From positions 1-7,794 of the forward strand of contig DGTU01000060.1 of the NCBI GenBank assembly GCA_002394465.1: 7,794 nucleotides of DNA, given 5' to 3'. Below the pieces are notes generated by a model. It saw only the letters and a program-made list of their open reading frames with translations, ran no database searches and had not been told where the DNA came from. A program made the position numbers and the translations under genes. The stretch is from Treponema sp. UBA4328 (GTDB lineage: Bacteria > Spirochaetota > Spirochaetia > Treponematales > Treponemataceae). Numbering within the stretch: the first letter of the stretch is position 1; each line of letters starts with the position of its first letter. This document shows positions 6,492 to 7,794 of this stretch, piece by piece.

Positions 6492-7181
6492 CTAAAAATT
6501 CCAGATTACGCCGAAGGACGGCTGAACCCTGATTTTTCCCAGAAGATCCGAGCCTTCACGGCTTTTTGCCAGCGTACAGTCTGCGCCACCGTCTTTATAT
6601 GTATAGATTTCAGTAAGTTCAGATGTTCCGGCAACAAGGCAGCGTACTGCAAGATTTGCAAACAGACCGAAATGTTCCTTAAGTTTGTATGAAGCATAAA
6701 TATCAGCTCCGGCAGAGAACATTGCCATTGTAAGCGCAGTATCAAGATCCGCCTTACCGTCATCACTTCCGGCATAAGCTATGTCTTCTTCCGTATGCGG
6801 ATAGGCACTGATGTCAAAACCTATCATTCCCGTAAGACCGAGTGTAAACTTCTGAGTATGTATGAATGCATACCCGGCACCAACTGAAAAGTTCAGGAAA
6901 ATGCCGAGATTCATGTTCCTGTCCTGAACGGAAACGTCATCTGAAGTTGCAAGGCCTATTGAATAATTTGCCTTTGTCATAAAACCGTTGTCCATCTGGC
7001 CGACATATATTCCGTCAATTCCGTATCCGAACTGTGTAATGTCATCTGCACCGGATTCATCAACACCGATAAGCGAAAACGGGACCGTAAAGCCCACACC
7101 GACATTATTGGTCCATTTTTTTGCAAAAGAACCGCTCAGGGCAAAGACACCCAGCACAAATAAAAGAACTGATTTTTTCAT
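6492..7181 (-). CDS. Small secreted outer-membrane beta-barrel-like protein
   Basis: I do not recognise a named family. The 229-residue product starts with a clear Sec signal peptide: MKKS, then a hydrophobic stretch (residues 5-16), ending SGSFA before KKW. Cleavage after Ala20 would leave about 209 residues. The mature part alternates polar and hydrophobic residues, with many Gly and aromatic residues (for example YGIDGIYVG, LGIFLNFSVGAGYAF, SAGADIYASYKL). It ends in VIWNF; a C-terminal Phe is the usual beta-barrel assembly signal. An outer-membrane barrel is therefore likely, but pore or structural roles cannot be told apart. Two start codons are six bases apart. I chose the inner one at 7181 because GAGGT (7188-7192) is six bases before it but directly abuts the outer ATG at 7187. 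The MATE gene follows after nine bases, so the two are probably one operon. A promoter lies at 7201-7228. Confidence 0.75.
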   Translation of the reverse strand: MKKSVLLFVLGVFALSGSFAKKWTNNVGVGFTVPFSLIGVDESGADDITQFGYGIDGIYVGQMDNGFMTKANYSIGLATSDDVSVQDRNMNLGIFLNFSVGAGYAFIHTQKFTLGLTGMIGFDISAYPHTEEDIAYAGSDDGKADLDTALTMAMFSAGADIYASYKLKEHFGLFANLAVRCLVAGTSELTEIYTYKDGGADCTLAKSREGSDLLGKIRVQPSFGVIWNF

Positions 7182-7187
7182 AAACAT

Positions 7188-7192
7188 ACCTC
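7188..7192 (-). promoter_or_regulatory. Ribosome binding site that decides the barrel-protein start
   Basis: The minus strand reads GAGGT, directly followed by ATGTTTATG. With the second ATG (7181) the spacing is six bases, which is optimal. With the first (7187) it is zero, which is not workable. This favours the start two codons inside the longest open frame. Confidence 0.7.
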
Positions 7193-7200
7193 ACGGAATG

Positions 7201-7228
7201 ATTTTAACACATATTGCTTTCAATTCAA
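7201..7228 (-). promoter_or_regulatory. Promoter of the barrel protein/MATE operon
   Basis: The minus strand has TTGAAT (7223-7228) followed by a 16-base spacer and TAAAAT (7201-7206), four and five matches to consensus respectively. Transcription would begin near 7194, giving a very short leader of about 12 bases that just includes the ribosome binding site. It lies wholly in the gap behind the TrpB2 gene. No terminator hairpin is visible in that gap, so read-through from the TrpB2 gene may also contribute. Confidence 0.55.
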
Positions 7229-7259
7229 GACTGCTGCCGGTAACTGAAATGCTTCACTC

Positions 7260-7794
7260 TCAGATTTTCGGAGTCTTTGCAAGGCTTGCTGCAATCTCAG
7301 CGTCTGTCGGAATATAGTCGCTCATCGTTCCGTCGTTGAAAGCCTTGTAAGCGTACATATCGAAGTATCCGGTACCAGTGAGACCGAAGAGAATTGTCTT
7401 TTCCTCGCCGGTTTCCTTGCATTTGAGAGCCTCGTCGATCGCAACGCGGATTGCGTGGCTTGATTCCGGAGCCGGAAGGATTCCCTCAACGCGGGCAAAT
7501 TCCTGAGCAGCGGCAAATACTGAAGTCTGTTCAACAGAGCGTGCCTCAATCAATTTGTCATCGTAAAGCTGAGAAAGGATTGAGCTCATTCCGTGGTAGC
7601 GCAAGCCGCCGGCGTGGTTTGGTGAAGGCATGAATTCAGAGCCAAGCGTGTACATTTTTGCAAGCGGACATACATGACCCGTGTCGCAGAAGTCGTAGAC
7701 ATATTTTCCCCGGGTGAGCGACGGACAGCTTGCAGGCTCAACTGCGATGAACTCATAGTCAGCTTCTCCGCGGAGCTTTCGTCCCATGAATGGA
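7260..7794 (-). CDS. trpB: TrpB2-type tryptophan synthase beta chain, C-terminal 177 residues (5' end outside window)
   Basis: This cytoplasmic PLP-dependent enzyme condenses indole with serine to make tryptophan. The frame is open to the window edge (…PFMGRKLRGEADY), and the Met at 7787 is internal rather than the start. The visible part matches the TrpB2 subgroup: FIAVEPASCPSLTRGKYVYDF, then PLAKMYTLGSEFMPSPNHAGGLRYHGMS, then EGILPAPESSHAIRVAIDEALKCKE, then ILFGLTGTGYFDM. The NHAGGLRYHG and PAPESSHA segments separate it from classical TrpB1. TrpB2 proteins are usually about 420-455 residues, so roughly 250 residues, including the PLP lysine and probably the phosphate-binding GGGSN loop, lie off the right edge. 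TrpB2 often lacks a partner TrpA and may act as an indole-salvage enzyme. No trpA follows here: the next gene downstream is the barrel protein. Serine deaminase-like side activity is possible. Confidence 0.92.
   Translation of the reverse strand, partial: PFMGRKLRGEADYEFIAVEPASCPSLTRGKYVYDFCDTGHVCPLAKMYTLGSEFMPSPNHAGGLRYHGMSSILSQLYDDKLIEARSVEQTSVFAAAQEFARVEGILPAPESSHAIRVAIDEALKCKETGEEKTILFGLTGTGYFDMYAYKAFNDGTMSDYIPTDAEIAASLAKTPKI

Overview
The window comes from a Gram-negative bacterium of moderate GC content. The mix of genes (a 2-keto-3-deoxygluconate-type sugar kinase, a TrpB2-type tryptophan synthase beta chain, a SulP transporter, a MATE exporter and a small outer-membrane beta-barrel protein), together with AGGAG-type ribosome binding sites, fits a host-associated anaerobic spirochaete such as Treponema. 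The taxonomic call rests on general resemblance only and is moderate to low in confidence.

Layout, left to right. (1) Positions 1-1531, minus strand: the N-terminal 510 residues of leucyl-tRNA synthetase, whose 3' end lies outside the window. (2) 1532-1787: a 256-base intergenic region holding the leuS ribosome binding site, three tandem 10-bp repeats inside the probable leuS leader, a weak leuS promoter, a strong rho-independent terminator, and three more small hairpins behind the kinase gene. (3) 1788-2813, minus: a PfkB-family kinase that closely resembles 2-dehydro-3-deoxygluconokinase (kdgK). (4) 2814-2946: a divergent promoter region serving the kinase (minus) and the SulP gene (plus). 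(5) 2947-5127, plus: a SulP anion transporter with a STAS domain and about 180 extra C-terminal residues. (6) 5124-6482, minus: a MATE-family efflux protein, convergent with SulP; the two genes share a palindromic CTAG that supplies both stop codons. (7) 6492-7181, minus: a small secreted beta-barrel-like outer-membrane protein, 9 bases upstream of the MATE gene and probably co-transcribed with it. (8) 7260-7794, minus: the C-terminal 177 residues of a TrpB2-type beta chain, whose 5' end lies outside the window.

These are mostly independent housekeeping and transport units rather than one pathway. The clearest functional unit is the outer-membrane protein/MATE pair. I see no CRISPR array, insertion sequence, tRNA, rRNA or prophage gene, and no convincing new multi-gene system. 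The points most worth a second look are the SulP gene (a promoter that predicts a leaderless mRNA, and an unrecognised charged C-terminal extension), the shared CTAG stop, the 10-bp-periodic repeat in the leuS leader, and the hairpin series behind the kinase gene.
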